A DNA stretch of 6,947 nt from the NCBI GenBank assembly GCA_002315455.1, contig DCGG01000108.1, positions 1 through 6,947 of the forward strand. Reading direction: 5' to 3'. Under the pieces are notes generated by a model. That model was not told where the DNA came from and searched no databases. It saw nothing but the letters and a program-made list of their open reading frames with translations. Below, piece after piece: positions 6,294-6,947 of this stretch. This DNA comes from Lentisphaeria bacterium UBA1784. Lineage in GTDB: Bacteria > Verrucomicrobiota > Lentisphaeria > Victivallales > Victivallaceae. Both the position numbers and the translations under genes were made by a program. Every line of letters starts with the position of its first letter. Positions within the stretch are counted from its first letter, which is position 1.

Positions 6294-6911
6294 ATGCTGG
6301 ACGCCATGAAAACCATCCCGGTGGGAATGCTCGGGACCAACTGCTACGTAGTGTGGAGCAAAGACTCCCGGACCGTCTGCGTCATCGACCCCGGCGCTGA
6401 ACCGGAGGCGATCGCCGCCGCCGCGGAGAGTTTTCCCTTCCGTCAGGTGAGGATCCTGCTGACCCACGCCCATTTCGACCACATCGGAGCCGTTGGAGCA
6501 CTGGCCCGGAAGTTTCAGGTGCCGGCGGCGGAACTGGACCCCGAGGACCATCCCATCTACCGCAGCCGTGAAAACGCCATGCCGCCCTTCGCCCCCCCGG
6601 TGGAAGACCTGCCGCAGGTCACGGGATTCGCTCCGTCAGAGGATTTTCAGGTGCTTTCCCTTCCCGGCCATACCCCCGGCGGAAGCGGATTCCTCTTCGC
6701 CCTGCCGGATGGCGGGAAAGCGCTTTTTTCCGGAGACACCCTCTTTGCCGGTTCCGTCGGACGCACCGACCTCTGGGGCGGAGATGAGGAGGCGCTGCTG
6801 GATTCCATCCGAAACCGCCTGCTCACGCTGCCGGACGGCACCGAAGTCTATCCCGGCCACGGCGAAAGCACCACCATCGGCGTGGAAAGACGCACCAATC
6901 CCTGGAATTAA
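6294..6911 (+). CDS. Metallo-beta-lactamase-fold hydrolase, glyoxalase II (YcbL)-like
   Basis: A 205-residue, probably cytosolic, metal-dependent hydrolase; relatives hydrolyse thioesters such as S-lactoylglutathione, but the true substrate is unknown. All expected ligands are visible: THAHFDH (H58, H60, D62, H63), PGHTPGG (H126), SGDTLFAGSVGRTDL (D148) and YPGHGESTTIGVERRTNPW (H189). The SVGRTDL and GHGESTTIG..R..NP motifs and short length (no extended glutathione-binding C-terminal domain) place it with YcbL-type proteins and not full-length GloB. Start 6294 is preferred over the ATG at 6306 because AGGA (6281-6284) lies 9 bases upstream. It lies 33 bases after the transglutaminase-family gene and may be co-transcribed with it, though no functional link is evident. 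No signal peptide seen. Confidence 0.93.
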   Translation: MLDAMKTIPVGMLGTNCYVVWSKDSRTVCVIDPGAEPEAIAAAAESFPFRQVRILLTHAHFDHIGAVGALARKFQVPAAELDPEDHPIYRSRENAMPPFAPPVEDLPQVTGFAPSEDFQVLSLPGHTPGGSGFLFALPDGGKALFSGDTLFAGSVGRTDLWGGDEEALLDSIRNRLLTLPDGTEVYPGHGESTTIGVERRTNPWN

Positions 6912-6947
6912 GGGTACCTCTAAAAATTCAAACGGATAGATTGCGAG

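Noticed and set aside
947..6930. TAAAAATTCA present at both 947-956 and 6921-6930, considered as flanking repeats of an insertion
   Set aside because: Ten-base matches are expected by chance in a window of this size, and the interval between them is mostly ordinary chromosomal genes.
6912..6947. Final 36 bases, checked for a terminator or new gene start
   Set aside because: No stem-loop, ribosome site or open frame could be supported in so short a stretch.
1..6947. CRISPR arrays, tRNA or rRNA genes, insertion sequences
   Set aside because: No regularly spaced repeats, no tRNA-like cloverleaf and no transposase motif were seen on either strand.

Overview
The window looks like a chromosomal segment of a GC-rich bacterium, probably from the PVC superphylum (Planctomycetes-Verrucomicrobia-Chlamydiae-Lentisphaerae). 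The main pointer is a 33-residue Lys/Arg-rich protein (2166-2267, minus) that resembles the small basic signature protein described for that group. Its neighbour, a very large exported DUF3857/transglutaminase protein, would fit a Lentisphaerota- or Verrucomicrobia-like genome. This placement is an inference from recalled family patterns; no search was run.

Left part, minus strand. Positions 1-900 hold a type II restriction-modification pair: a BglII/BstYI-like endonuclease (281-868), then the N-terminal part of an MT-A70 family adenine methyltransferase (start at 265, running off the left edge). Both sit behind one good sigma70-type promoter (about 895-923). The pair is much AT-richer than the rest (37-45% GC in sampled 60-base lines, against about 75% in a sampled ispF line), which suggests recent acquisition. 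The first 64 bases form a nearly perfect palindrome inside the methyltransferase gene, either a fold-back artefact at a contig end or a genuine inverted repeat.

Next, also on the minus strand, is ispF (954-1436, MEP isoprenoid pathway). It is translationally coupled through an ATGA overlap to an upstream six-helix membrane protein (1433-2002, perhaps HdeD/DUF308-like). Further upstream is the small basic protein gene, which has its own promoter (2321-2349) and a hairpin terminator with T-runs on both sides (2105-2152).

Right part, plus strand. Across a divergent intergenic region (2268-2453) lies a 1268-residue secreted protein (2454-6260). It is an internal duplication: two DUF3857 + transglutaminase-like + DUF3858-like halves about 600-620 residues apart. 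The first half keeps a Cys-His-Asp triad (C339, H379, D395). In the second half the Cys and His positions are replaced (S950, F994), so it is probably a pseudo-transglutaminase. Downstream by 33 bases is a glyoxalase II-like metallo-beta-lactamase-fold hydrolase (6294-6911) with all its metal ligands. The last 36 bases hold nothing recognisable.

The items most worth following are the duplicated protein with one active and one apparently dead transglutaminase domain, the R-M island, and the palindrome at its edge.
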